From an uncultured Candidatus Saccharibacteria bacterium (GTDB taxonomy: Bacteria > Patescibacteriota > Saccharimonadia > Saccharimonadales > Saccharimonadaceae), in contig CALMAK010000018.1 of NCBI GenBank assembly GCA_937859515.1, positions 77,915 to 141,914 on the forward strand: a stretch of DNA of 64,000 nucleotides, written 5' to 3'. Below, piece after piece: positions 51,671 to 59,507 of the stretch. Made by a program: the position numbers and the translations under genes. Numbering within the stretch: the first letter of the stretch is position 1; every line of letters begins with the position of its first letter. Below the pieces are notes generated by a model. That model saw only the letters and a program-made list of their open reading frames with translations. It had not been told where the DNA came from and made no database searches.

Positions 51671-51707
51671 ACCTGGGGCATCTATGGATTTTTCCACAGA
51701 TCCTTGC

Positions 51708-51779
51708 TATAATACAGGAGTTATTAACTCGGCTTATACCAGATATAAGCATCCATAAGGATTCCAGAGGAGGAAATCT
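51708..51779 (+). promoter_or_regulatory. rpsF promoter and leader hairpin
   Basis: TATAAT at 51708-51713, then GCTTATA, CCAGA loop, TATAAGC (51732-51750) and AGAGGAGGAAATCT before the ATG. Leaders of rpsF-rpsR operons often bind S6-S18 for autoregulation; the hairpin is a candidate but the known motif is not clearly matched. Confidence 0.5.
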
Positions 51780-52136
51780 ATGAGCAAGGCATATGAACTA
51801 ACCGTTCTTATCCACCCAGATCTTGAAACAGATCTCGAGACTCCACTTGGCAAAGTTCGCGATATCGTGAAGTCTGCTGGTGGTACTATTACTAGTGAAG
51901 ATAACTGGGGCAAAAAGCGCCTACAGTATCGTATTAAGGGTGAAGATTTTGCCGTGTACGTATACCTTGAGGTAGACCTACCAGCAGACGCACCTTTAAA
52001 GATCAGTAATACGCTGAATATTACCGACGAAGTACTACGCTATTTGTTGGTGACAGTTGACGAGAAGGGCCGCGCATTGTTGGCTGAGGCAGCTGCAAGG
52101 AAGAGCGACGATTCAATCGAAGACGCCGAAGCGTAA
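51780..52136 (+). CDS. rpsF: 30S ribosomal protein S6
   Basis: 118 residues; canonical S6: YELTVLIHPDLE, GKKRLQYRIKGEDFAVYVYL, LNITDEVLRYLLV, and an acidic C-terminal tail. Binds 16S rRNA together with S18. First gene of the rpsF-ssb-rpsR operon, with a strong AGAGGAGG. Confidence 0.95.
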   Translation: MSKAYELTVLIHPDLETDLETPLGKVRDIVKSAGGTITSEDNWGKKRLQYRIKGEDFAVYVYLEVDLPADAPLKISNTLNITDEVLRYLLVTVDEKGRALLAEAAARKSDDSIEDAEA

Positions 52137-52158
52137 TAACAAAGGAGGAGTAGGGGAT

Positions 52159-52593
52159 ATGGCACGAGGGATTAACCAAGTAATTTTGATGGGACGCCTC
52201 ACGCGCGACCCAGAGACACGCACGACTACCAGTGGTAAAAGCGTTACCAGCTTTTCACTGGCTGTTGACCGACAGGGTCAGGATGACCAGGCAGACTTCT
52301 TTGATGTTACTGCATGGGAAAAGACGGGCGAATTGGTGGCTCAGTACCTTTCAAAGGGCCGACGCTGTCTTGTACAGGGACGTCTGCGCCAGGATAGCTG
52401 GGACGACAAAGAAACTGGCAAAAAGCGTAGTCGCGTTGAAGTTGTTGCATTCGATGTCACCTTCTTGGATGGTCCATCCGGTGACAACCAAGGCGGCAGC
52501 AGTGCGCCTCGCAATCAATCAAGCAATAGTAAAGATGTAGTAATTGAGGATATCGACGACAAGCCAATTGACCTGTCTGAGATTCCATTCTAG
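52159..52593 (+). CDS. ssb: Single-stranded DNA-binding protein
   Basis: 144 residues: OB fold from [20 protein letters not shown] to [12 protein letters not shown], then a Gly/Ser/Asn linker and the conserved acidic tip DLSEIPF (family: DDDIPF) that recruits repair partners. AAAGGAGGAGTAGGGGAT precedes ATG 52159; the open frame further upstream is within rpsF. Located between rpsF and rpsR, the classical order. Confidence 0.95.
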   Translation: MARGINQVILMGRLTRDPETRTTTSGKSVTSFSLAVDRQGQDDQADFFDVTAWEKTGELVAQYLSKGRRCLVQGRLRQDSWDDKETGKKRSRVEVVAFDVTFLDGPSGDNQGGSSAPRNQSSNSKDVVIEDIDDKPIDLSEIPF

Positions 52594-52606
52594 GAGAATA
52601 GAACCA

Positions 52607-52807
52607 ATGGCAAAGCGATTTAAAAAGGACACACCCGCATACTTTGATTACAAAGATGCAAAGACGCTGATGCGTTTTATCAACATTTATGGCCAGATCG
52701 AACCAATCAGCAAGACTGGTTTGAGCGCAAAACAGCAGCGCCAGCTGGCAGTTGCAATCAAGCGTGCACGCCACCTTGCGTTGCTACCATTTGTCGCACA
52801 AGGCTAG
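52607..52807 (+). CDS. rpsR: 30S ribosomal protein S18
   Basis: 66 residues; [20 protein letters not shown] and [18 protein letters not shown] are the S18 core. It partners S6 on the 30S platform. TAGGAGAATAGAACCA precedes the ATG. Ends the rpsF-ssb-rpsR operon. Confidence 0.95.
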   Translation: MAKRFKKDTPAYFDYKDAKTLMRFINIYGQIEPISKTGLSAKQQRQLAVAIKRARHLALLPFVAQG

Positions 52808-52822
52808 TTCTTGAGGCATTCT

Positions 52823-52851
52823 GCGGCGTACATCCGTACGATGTACGCCGC
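52823..52851. terminator. Perfect hairpin after rpsR
   Basis: GCGGCGTACAT, CCGTACG loop, ATGTACGCCGC; an 11-bp stem whose loop can pair further. No T-run follows, so it may protect the 3' end rather than terminate by itself. Confidence 0.6.
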
Positions 52852-52898
52852 GTGATAGTCTCAATACCTCTCAATAAGCACTAATTCTAGGAGAAATT

Positions 52899-53459
52899 AT
52901 GTACCAACCTACTGACTTAAAAAAGGGAACCGTTTGTCAAATCGATGGCAAGCCTTACCGCGTGATTGAGTACGGTCAAAAAGTAATGGGCCGCGGCGGT
53001 TCGATTGTAAATGTTAAGCTGAAGAACCTGATTGATGGCAGTGTCATTCCAAAGACTTTTAAAGGTCAGGATAAAATCGAGACCGCCGAGGTGAGTAACA
53101 AGACGGTTCAGTATCTGTATAGTGATGGCGGTGTGTTCTATTTTATGGATCCAGCCAGCTTTGAGCAGTTTGAACTGAATGCTGATATCGTTGATACCGC
53201 CGCCAGTTACCTTAAGGAGGGTGACGAATTAACCTTGCAATTTTTTGATGGTAAGGTGATCAATGTCGATTTACCAAAGAACCTGTATCTTGAGGTCACT
53301 TACACGGAAGACGTGGTAAAAGGCGACACGACGAGCAGCGTCCTGAAGGACGCGACGCTTGAGACCGGGCTAGTTATCAAGGTTCCGGCGTTCATCAAGG
53401 TGGGTGATGTGGTGTCAGTCGACACGGCAACGGGCGACTATCGCGAACGAAAGAAGTAA
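52899..53459 (+). CDS. efp: Translation elongation factor P
   Basis: 186 residues with the three beta-barrel domains of EF-P: KOW-like domain with GKPYRVIEY, OB domain VQYLYSDGGVFYFMD, and C-terminal domain ending SVDTATGDYRERKK. It rescues ribosomes stalled on proline runs, useful given the Pro-rich proteins encoded nearby. The tip loop is MGRGGS, with Arg where many species have a modified Lys; no lysyl- or rhamnosyl-modifying gene is seen in the window. TAGGAGAAATT precedes the ATG. Confidence 0.94.
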   Translation: MYQPTDLKKGTVCQIDGKPYRVIEYGQKVMGRGGSIVNVKLKNLIDGSVIPKTFKGQDKIETAEVSNKTVQYLYSDGGVFYFMDPASFEQFELNADIVDTAASYLKEGDELTLQFFDGKVINVDLPKNLYLEVTYTEDVVKGDTTSSVLKDATLETGLVIKVPAFIKVGDVVSVDTATGDYRERKK

Positions 53460-53462
53460 GCC

Positions 53463-53596
53463 ATGGCGTCACTCGAACAGCTAGTTGTTAATATGTTCTC
53501 GATAACCTTGCGATTATAGGCAAAAAGGGTGGTCGGCGTATTGTTCGTCATATTGTGGAGTTGACTCGCGGATCTGAGCTTATCGATAAGTACTAG
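53463..53596 (+). pseudogene. Frameshifted micro-gene remnant after efp
   Basis: ATG 53463 reads MASLEQLVVNM, then the frame closes. One extra base near 53497 would join it to LDNLAIIGKKGGRRIVRHIV..., which ends at TAG 53594-53596, giving about 44 residues. Both halves look protein-like (the second is basic and helical), so I read it as a small gene broken by one missing base, or a sequence error. No family recognised. Confidence 0.4.
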
Positions 53597-53619
53597 TAAT
53601 AAATGCTACACTAGGGTAT

Positions 53620-55395
53620 ATGTCGACCGAAACAAACACAGATTCGCTGAACGCTGATCGGTTTCACCGGCGCTTTCATGCAAAGGCGAAGCATCATTAT
53701 TATCGAGTAATGCCAAATAAGAAACATCACCGTATCTTGATATGGGCGGTGTTTTTTACCATCACGGGTATCATTGCTGCACAACTATTGTACCCGCCTG
53801 ACCGTGCACTGCCGTTTGCGTATATCGATGGCGAACGTGTGGCGTGGCAGCAAGAAAATGAGGTGATGACACGTGCCGAGGAGCGATTTCAGGCAACGCG
53901 CCTCAAATTAACAATTGAGAGCGGTAAAACAAAAGAGTATACGTTGGCTGCTGCGGGAGCGCATATTGAGGCCGATCAGATCGCAAAATCGGCCACTCAC
54001 TATCCGTTTTGGCAGCGGTATATTCCACTTTCTGTGCTGATGCCGCGACAGTACAACTCGCACGACAGTGTTCATTTTACGTCATCAGTCATGGAGAAGT
54101 TTGCAGCAAAGGTAGCTGATGATTTGAATTATACACCGCAAGATGCACGGTTGCAGATAAAGGATGGTAAATTGGAGGCGCACAGCGAAAAGTCGGGGCG
54201 TACTGTCGATAATAAAGCGCTCGTGAAGCATATCAAAGGTACGGCAGTAGCAGATGGCAAAACGGCATCGATTACCGTGCCATCACGCAGTGTAGCGCCA
54301 AAGACAACCGCTGATAGCTTGAAGGACGTACGCAGTCAGGCTGAACGTGCCTTGGCGATTCCACTAACTCTCACATCTGAGGGCAAGATATTTACCCTGT
54401 CTCCCTCAGAACGTGCCTCATGGTTGTTATTGGGCGAGGATGAAGATGCCAAGACGGTGCTGCGATTTGACGCTGAGGCTTTCAATAAGTACCTTGCCAA
54501 ACTTGACGAAGAAGTAGGTGTGCCAGCAGGGCAGACGCGCATTACATTGGTCGATGGTCGGGAGACGGCTCGTCAGGCGGGTGCATCGGGGCGAACAATT
54601 GATACGGCGGCAGTGCGTGCGGTGGTACAAGCCCATGTGCTAGAGGGTACGGGTGAGAGTACGGTTGAACTGCCATTTCATCCAACATCCCCTCAAATTC
54701 TCTACAATGAATCTTATACAGCGACGCAAGAGGGCTTGCGTGCATACGTAAATGATACGGCCAATCGGTATAATGCGGCGATTGCAATCCAGCAAGTTGG
54801 TGGTAATGGATGGTCGGCTGATGCGCGTGCCGATGTTAGTATGCCAAGTGCCAGTACGTACAAGTTATATATTGCTAAAATGTTGTTTGACAAGATGAAT
54901 CGAGGCGAGATTAGCTGGAACGACCGCATGCAGGGCACGACAGTATCTGGCTGCTTTGATCGCATGGTCATTGCCAGTACTAATGCATGTGCTGAAGAGT
55001 GGATTAGGCAATTTGGGCGAACAAATATTAATAACACATTATACGGGCTTGGTATGAGTGGCGGGACGACGTTTACGCACCCCGTCGCAACTCATACGAC
55101 AGCGCGTGATTTAAGAACATTCTTGCTAGGGGTGAACGATGGGTCAATCGTTAATGGTGCACAGCGTGATAGGTTGCTGACGGCGCTCTCGAGTCATTCG
55201 TTCCGACAGGGTATCCCAGCGGGTAGTAAAGGCACGGTGCAGGATAAAGTAGGATTTTTGTGGGATTATACCCATGATGCAGCGATTGTTCGTCATCCAC
55301 GTGGTACGTATGTGATGGTGGTGATGACAAAGGGGCAATCGTATGCCCGAATTGCCGCTATTACGCGTGAAGTTGAGAAGATTATGTATCCATAA
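53620..55395 (+). CDS. Membrane-anchored beta-lactamase/PBP-type serine hydrolase
   Basis: 591 residues. Basic cytoplasmic start, one membrane helix (about 42-62), two tandem peptidoglycan-binding-4-like beta domains (roughly 65-350), and a class A beta-lactamase-like domain: SxxK as SASTYK near 411, SxN as STNAC near 452, and a KTG-like DKVGFLW near 543. The enzyme probably acts on peptidoglycan peptides outside the cell; resistance to drugs cannot be inferred. TACACT 53607-53612 is 7 bases before the ATG. Confidence 0.82.
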   Translation: MSTETNTDSLNADRFHRRFHAKAKHHYYRVMPNKKHHRILIWAVFFTITGIIAAQLLYPPDRALPFAYIDGERVAWQQENEVMTRAEERFQATRLKLTIESGKTKEYTLAAAGAHIEADQIAKSATHYPFWQRYIPLSVLMPRQYNSHDSVHFTSSVMEKFAAKVADDLNYTPQDARLQIKDGKLEAHSEKSGRTVDNKALVKHIKGTAVADGKTASITVPSRSVAPKTTADSLKDVRSQAERALAIPLTLTSEGKIFTLSPSERASWLLLGEDEDAKTVLRFDAEAFNKYLAKLDEEVGVPAGQTRITLVDGRETARQAGASGRTIDTAAVRAVVQAHVLEGTGESTVELPFHPTSPQILYNESYTATQEGLRAYVNDTANRYNAAIAIQQVGGNGWSADARADVSMPSASTYKLYIAKMLFDKMNRGEISWNDRMQGTTVSGCFDRMVIASTNACAEEWIRQFGRTNINNTLYGLGMSGGTTFTHPVATHTTARDLRTFLLGVNDGSIVNGAQRDRLLTALSSHSFRQGIPAGSKGTVQDKVGFLWDYTHDAAIVRHPRGTYVMVVMTKGQSYARIAAITREVEKIMYP

Positions 55396-55413
55396 CAGTG
55401 GTATACTAATAAG

Positions 55414-56130
55414 ATGAAACAACGGCTTGATCAATTAGTATTCGCGCGCGGGCTCGCGCCTTCGCGTAGCCAGGCCGAAAGCTGGATCCGTCTCGGTGAA
55501 GTGACGGTTGATGGTAGGGTGGTACTGAAACCTGGACATTTTGTCGACGATACGGCAGAGGTTAAGATGACCGCCAAAGAACAATATGTCAGTCGGGCAG
55601 GGCTAAAACTTGCCAGTGTTGCTGCTGCCTTTGGGGCAGATTTTACTAATAAAGTCGTGCTGGATGTAGGCTCATCGACAGGTGGCTTCACTGATTATGC
55701 CTTGCGTCACGGTGCGAAAAAGGTATTCGCTGTCGATGTTGGTACCGATCAGCTACACCCTAGCCTTCGGGGTAATGAACGTATTGAGCTGCACGAAAAG
55801 ACTGATATCCGTGATTTTACCCCGTCTGAGACACCGGACATTGTAGTGATTGATGTGTCGTTTATCAGCCTTCGCCAGATTCTGCCGCATGTCGCCGATA
55901 TATCGGGGCCAGCTACGCAGATATATGCTATGGTTAAGCCGCAGTTTGAGGCATCAAAACAGCAAATCACGAGTAGCGGTGTGATTAAGAATGATAGCGT
56001 GCGCCGCACAATTCTTAAAGATTTTGAAATGTGGACAAGGCGGTATTTCCTCATTAAAGATAAGGCAGACAGTCAGGTGAGGGGTGCGAGGGGAAATCTC
56101 GAGCGGTTTTATTGTCTCAATAAGCAGTAA
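55414..56130 (+). CDS. TlyA-family rRNA methyltransferase
   Basis: 238 residues. N-terminal S4 RNA-binding domain (RLDQLVFARGLAPSRSQAES, GEVTVDGRVV) and an FtsJ-like SAM domain with VVLDVGSSTGGFTDYAL near 90, AVDVGTDQLHP, and VIDVSFISLRQ near 148. TlyA proteins 2'-O-methylate rRNA; some are also called haemolysins, which cannot be judged here. TATACT 55402-55407 is 6 bases before the ATG. Confidence 0.92.
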   Translation: MKQRLDQLVFARGLAPSRSQAESWIRLGEVTVDGRVVLKPGHFVDDTAEVKMTAKEQYVSRAGLKLASVAAAFGADFTNKVVLDVGSSTGGFTDYALRHGAKKVFAVDVGTDQLHPSLRGNERIELHEKTDIRDFTPSETPDIVVIDVSFISLRQILPHVADISGPATQIYAMVKPQFEASKQQITSSGVIKNDSVRRTILKDFEMWTRRYFLIKDKADSQVRGARGNLERFYCLNKQ

Positions 56131-56158
56131 TATTTACATTTTTATAAAAAGATGATAT

Positions 56159-56318
56159 TATACTACGCAAGTAGCCCGATTTGGTAAGTGTTAAACGACA
56201 CATATGTGATTCGGTGTTGCTCGAGCGCATCGAAGACCCTCTGGGTCTCTGCACTTAACAATCAGGCGCTTTCTGTAGGACAACCCGTCCACAGACCAAC
56301 AATCCGAAAGGAACCCCA
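56159..56318 (+). promoter_or_regulatory. Promoter and 150-base leader of the surface protein
   Basis: TATACT at 56159-56164, then a leader of about 150 bases with a GACCC-TCT-GGGTC hairpin (56235-56247) and GAAAGGAACCCCA before a GTG start at 56319. It differs from the leaderless genes on both sides. Confidence 0.5.
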
Positions 56319-57734
56319 GTGATCAAGCGAATCGAATCGAGTGTGCTCGCGGCGGTTGCCGCAATTGCACTCGTGTTGGCTGCCCCCATGGCCGCCAGCG
56401 CCTCTGAGTTGCCAGCTCCCGACGAGGGAGTGGTGACGACGGAGGTTGCCCCCGATCCCGCTTCCGTTCCGGTCGACGACCAGATCGATGAGGCGGACTC
56501 GGTTGACGAGCCCGTGGTGGCTGACGACGTGGTGGAGGAGGACGTTTCGTCCGATTCCGTCACTGAAGACAGCGACTCGGAATCGTCCGTCAACAACATC
56601 TCGTCCGATGACGTGGTGGACGACACCCTTGGCGCGACGGATGACGTCGTTCAGCAGAACGCTGCATCCGTCGATGGCAACGTGGAGGATGACTCCGAGG
56701 AGTCCGCCTGGGTGCCCCAGTCAACGCTGACGCTCTTCGGGAAGTCATGCGTGGTTGAAGGGGGAAAGACACCTCTCGTCTTCGACTACAACGAAGTTGG
56801 TGGCGAGACCGTCTACCGTATCATTCTCGATGGCAACGAACTGCAGGGTGATGCGGGTGGCTTCACTGTCTCGGCAGGTAGTCACACGTACTCCTACTCG
56901 ATTGCGAGTGCGGATTTCTCTGAGTCATCGACGGCGGGCCCGTTCGTCTTCACGGTCGAAGTGTGCGATGATGAACCGGAAGTGATTCTGGTGAGTCCGC
57001 TCGCTCCGACGATCGACGACACCGAGTACTCGATCTACATCGAGGACGACCCCAACTTCAGCTTCGCGCTGGAGTCGGGACAGGTGCTGGAGCCTGGCGA
57101 GAATGTTCTCGGACCGATCGGTCCTGGAGTCGTGATCGCCACACCGAAGGACAACGTTCTGGTGGATCCGAACGCTACGATCAAGTGGCCGTTCGACTTC
57201 ACCAAGGATGATGGCCCACAGCCGCCCGTTTTCATCACTCCTCCCGCACCGACGCAGATCGGTAACGATGTCATCATCCCTTCGGAAGAGGGGGCCGTGT
57301 ACAAGGATGGGGACGGCAACGTCGTCACGGGCACGGTCGAGTTGACGGAGGATACCTGCTTCACGGCAGAGCCCTCTGGTGACGTGCCCTTCGCGCCTCT
57401 GGCGCAGACGCGCTGGTGCTTCACCTACACGCCGGACACCAATCCCACGGATGAGTGCCCGACCTTCCATGTCAAGAATGACAAGGGTGAGTGCGAGCCG
57501 GTCGACGACACGGTGGTGATCCCGTCGGATGACGACGACACAACCGATCAGCCGAGCGGCAGCGACACCAAGCAGCCCGATGGTGACATCGGACTGCCCA
57601 AGTCGGGTGTGAACGATGACGAGCTTGCGCAGACGGGTGCGAACCTGGATGTCGCGGGCTGGCTGTCGGCCACTGGTCTGCTCCTCATGAGCGGGGTCGG
57701 GCTGCTGCTCATGGCTCGTCGGCGAAGCGCCTGA
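56319..57734 (+). CDS. Sortase-type (LAxTG) acidic surface protein (GC-rich cassette)
   Basis: 471 residues, GTG start. Signal peptide MIKRIESSVLAAVAAIALVL to about residue 31 (AASAS). A very acidic Asp/Ser/Val-rich stalk (35-130), two to three beta-rich repeat-like domains with paired cysteines (CVVEGGKTPLVF, VEVCDDEPEV), a Thr/Asp/Gln-rich linker, then LPKSG and LAQTGANLD followed by a hydrophobic helix and ARRRSA tail. LAxTG plus helix plus Arg tail is the class E sortase signal used by Actinobacteria. No sortase is in this window. Codon use is strongly GC-rich. Confidence 0.8.
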   Translation: MIKRIESSVLAAVAAIALVLAAPMAASASELPAPDEGVVTTEVAPDPASVPVDDQIDEADSVDEPVVADDVVEEDVSSDSVTEDSDSESSVNNISSDDVVDDTLGATDDVVQQNAASVDGNVEDDSEESAWVPQSTLTLFGKSCVVEGGKTPLVFDYNEVGGETVYRIILDGNELQGDAGGFTVSAGSHTYSYSIASADFSESSTAGPFVFTVEVCDDEPEVILVSPLAPTIDDTEYSIYIEDDPNFSFALESGQVLEPGENVLGPIGPGVVIATPKDNVLVDPNATIKWPFDFTKDDGPQPPVFITPPAPTQIGNDVIIPSEEGAVYKDGDGNVVTGTVELTEDTCFTAEPSGDVPFAPLAQTRWCFTYTPDTNPTDECPTFHVKNDKGECEPVDDTVVIPSDDDDTTDQPSGSDTKQPDGDIGLPKSGVNDDELAQTGANLDVAGWLSATGLLLMSGVGLLLMARRRSA

Positions 57735-57743
57735 CACCCCAGG

Positions 57744-57781
57744 GTGGGCGCGGAACGGAGCGATCCGTTTTCCGCGCCCAC
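57744..57781 (+). terminator. Terminator of the surface protein gene
   Basis: GTGGGCGCGGAaCGGA, GCGA loop, TCCGttTTCCGCGCCCAC; long stem with a small internal loop. Confidence 0.8.
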
Positions 57782-57792
57782 TCGGGCAAACA

Positions 57793-57813
57793 AACCCCTC
57801 CCCGTGAGGGGTT
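57793..57813 (-). terminator. Terminator of ychF
   Basis: AACCCCTC, 5-base loop, GAGGGGTT; on the minus strand followed by TGTTTG-type T-rich sequence. It may also back up the terminator at 57744 on the plus strand. Confidence 0.75.
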
Positions 57814-57833
57814 ATTTAAATTTGCAAAAGTGA

Positions 57834-58913
57834 TTATACGTTAAATCGAAACTCAACGACATCATCTGATTGCATAACGTAATCTTTGCCCTCGGTACGC
57901 ATCTTGCCGCTCGCACGTGCGGCGGCTTCAGATCCTACAGCAATAAGGTCGGGGTAGCTGACAATTTGCGCAGCAATAAAACCACGTTCAAAATCAGTAT
58001 GAATAACACCGGCAGCTTGTGGGGCGGTGGCGCCTTTATGAATAGTCCAGGCGCGAACCTCTTTCGGTCCAGCGGTGAGGTAACTCTGTAGGCCAAGAGT
58101 GTCGTACGCTGCCTTGATCAGTTGGTTGAGGCCTGTTTCTGCTACGCCATAGGCCTCTAGTAGTTCAAGTGCGTCCTCTTCTGGAAGATCTTTTATTTCT
58201 TCTTCAATCTTAGCGCATATAAAAATAGTTCGGGCAGGTGCAACAAGCGAAATAAGCTCGTGACGTTTGACCTCATCGGTGAGTGTCGCCTCGTCAACAT
58301 TAAATACATAAATAACAGGCTTGGCAGTGAGCAGGTGGAGGTCGCGAATCGCATCAAGGTCGAGTGAAGGGAGGGCGGAGAGTGGTGTGCCGGACTTAAG
58401 GTGGCGAAGCAATGACTCAAGATAGGATATCTGTTCACGGGCGGAGGGATTTGCTTTTGCCTCTTTTTGGAGCTTTGGTAGGCGACCTTCGATCGTTTGC
58501 ATATCGGCGAGAATGAGTTCTGTATTAATAATCTCGATGTCGTTTTTTGGGTGAACAGGGGATTCATCATGACGAAGGATGTCGGTATTTTCGAATGTGC
58601 GGACGACATGGATGATAGCATCGGTTTGTCGAATGTTCGCAAGGAATTTATTACCAAGACCTTCACCCTTACTTGCTCCCGCCACAAGTCCAGCAATGTC
58701 AACAAAGGTAACAGTGGCGGGGAGCAGTTTGGTCGAACCGTAAATTACCGCAAGTGCCGCAAGACGTGCATCAGGTACCGGGACAATTCCGGTGTTTGGC
58801 TCGATAGTGGCGAAGGGATAATTTGCCGCTAAGATGTCGTTATTTGTGAGTGCATTAAAAAGCGTCGATTTACCGACGTTAGGGAGACCAACAATGCCAA
58901 TTGATACACTCAT
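57834..58913 (-). CDS. ychF: Ribosome-associated ATPase YchF/OLA1
   Basis: 359 residues. Obg-type G domain with Walker [10 protein letters not shown] near 10, [20 protein letters not shown] near 74, coiled segment, then a TGS domain ending ...DVVEFRFNV. YchF uses ATP rather than GTP and binds ribosomes. On the minus strand TATACT stands 13 bases before the ATG, so the leader would be only a few bases. It diverges from the anchored protein at 59020. Confidence 0.95.
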   Translation of the reverse strand: MSVSIGIVGLPNVGKSTLFNALTNNDILAANYPFATIEPNTGIVPVPDARLAALAVIYGSTKLLPATVTFVDIAGLVAGASKGEGLGNKFLANIRQTDAIIHVVRTFENTDILRHDESPVHPKNDIEIINTELILADMQTIEGRLPKLQKEAKANPSAREQISYLESLLRHLKSGTPLSALPSLDLDAIRDLHLLTAKPVIYVFNVDEATLTDEVKRHELISLVAPARTIFICAKIEEEIKDLPEEDALELLEAYGVAETGLNQLIKAAYDTLGLQSYLTAGPKEVRAWTIHKGATAPQAAGVIHTDFERGFIAAQIVSYPDLIAVGSEAAARASGKMRTEGKDYVMQSDDVVEFRFNV

Positions 58914-59019
58914 AGTTCTAGCGTTTAGTATACCACAAGGTTAAGGAGTGGGCCCTGAACTGTATGACTCTTTTCAATATGGTTATGTATATAGTACTAT
59001 AAGTGCAAAGGTATTAACA

Positions 59020-59502
59020 ATGACGGGATTAGATATGAATAAAAAGAAAGTCATGACGATTATCGGTGCGGTGGGATTGGCGACGGCGGTTGTTGTAGTA
59101 GTTTGGCTGTTAGTTTCAGGTAAGTTAATTATGTCATGGGCGGGGTCTGCTGGCTCGGTTTCCACAGCGCCCAGAGTCTGTGGTGAAGGTATTATTGATG
59201 ATTATAATGCCGCCGTTCGCTTGTCATTGGCTGATGGTCGTCCAGATAAGTTAAAGGTGGTCGCAGATAAGGTAGTCGACAAACCGGATATTGAATTAGA
59301 TCCAAATTGTCAGGCGATACTTTTCAATTATTATATAGATAGTGCGCAATATGATAAAGCGAGACAATGTCTTTCTGTGGCAAAGCATCTGGCTGATGAA
59401 GGAAAGTTTTCTACAACAGAGTTGGAGATGGTGCAAAGTATTTCAGCGATGCAGCTTTTACTCAATTCTACTGACGTAAAGCAAGAGACTGGCAAGGGAT
59501 AA
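59020..59502 (+). CDS. Single-pass membrane protein with helical domain, unknown
   Basis: 160 residues if started at 59020 (MTGLDMNKK); the ATG at 59035 is an equal candidate and neither has a clear Shine-Dalgarno. One membrane helix (about 12-36) and an outer helical domain with three cysteines and a TPR-like repeat look (DSAQYDKARQCLSVAKHLAD). The next gene starts 5 bases after its stop, so the two are cotranscribed ahead of the pilus genes. No family recognised. Confidence 0.65.
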   Translation: MTGLDMNKKKVMTIIGAVGLATAVVVVVWLLVSGKLIMSWAGSAGSVSTAPRVCGEGIIDDYNAAVRLSLADGRPDKLKVVADKVVDKPDIELDPNCQAILFNYYIDSAQYDKARQCLSVAKHLADEGKFSTTELEMVQSISAMQLLLNSTDVKQETGKG

Positions 59503-59507
59503 TTAGC

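Noticed and set aside
56925..57737. Long antisense ORF (270 codons) opposite the LAxTG surface protein gene
   Set aside because: It is the shadow of a GC-rich gene, Arg/Asp/His-dominated with no domain, and the sense frame has signal peptide, anchor and ribosome site.
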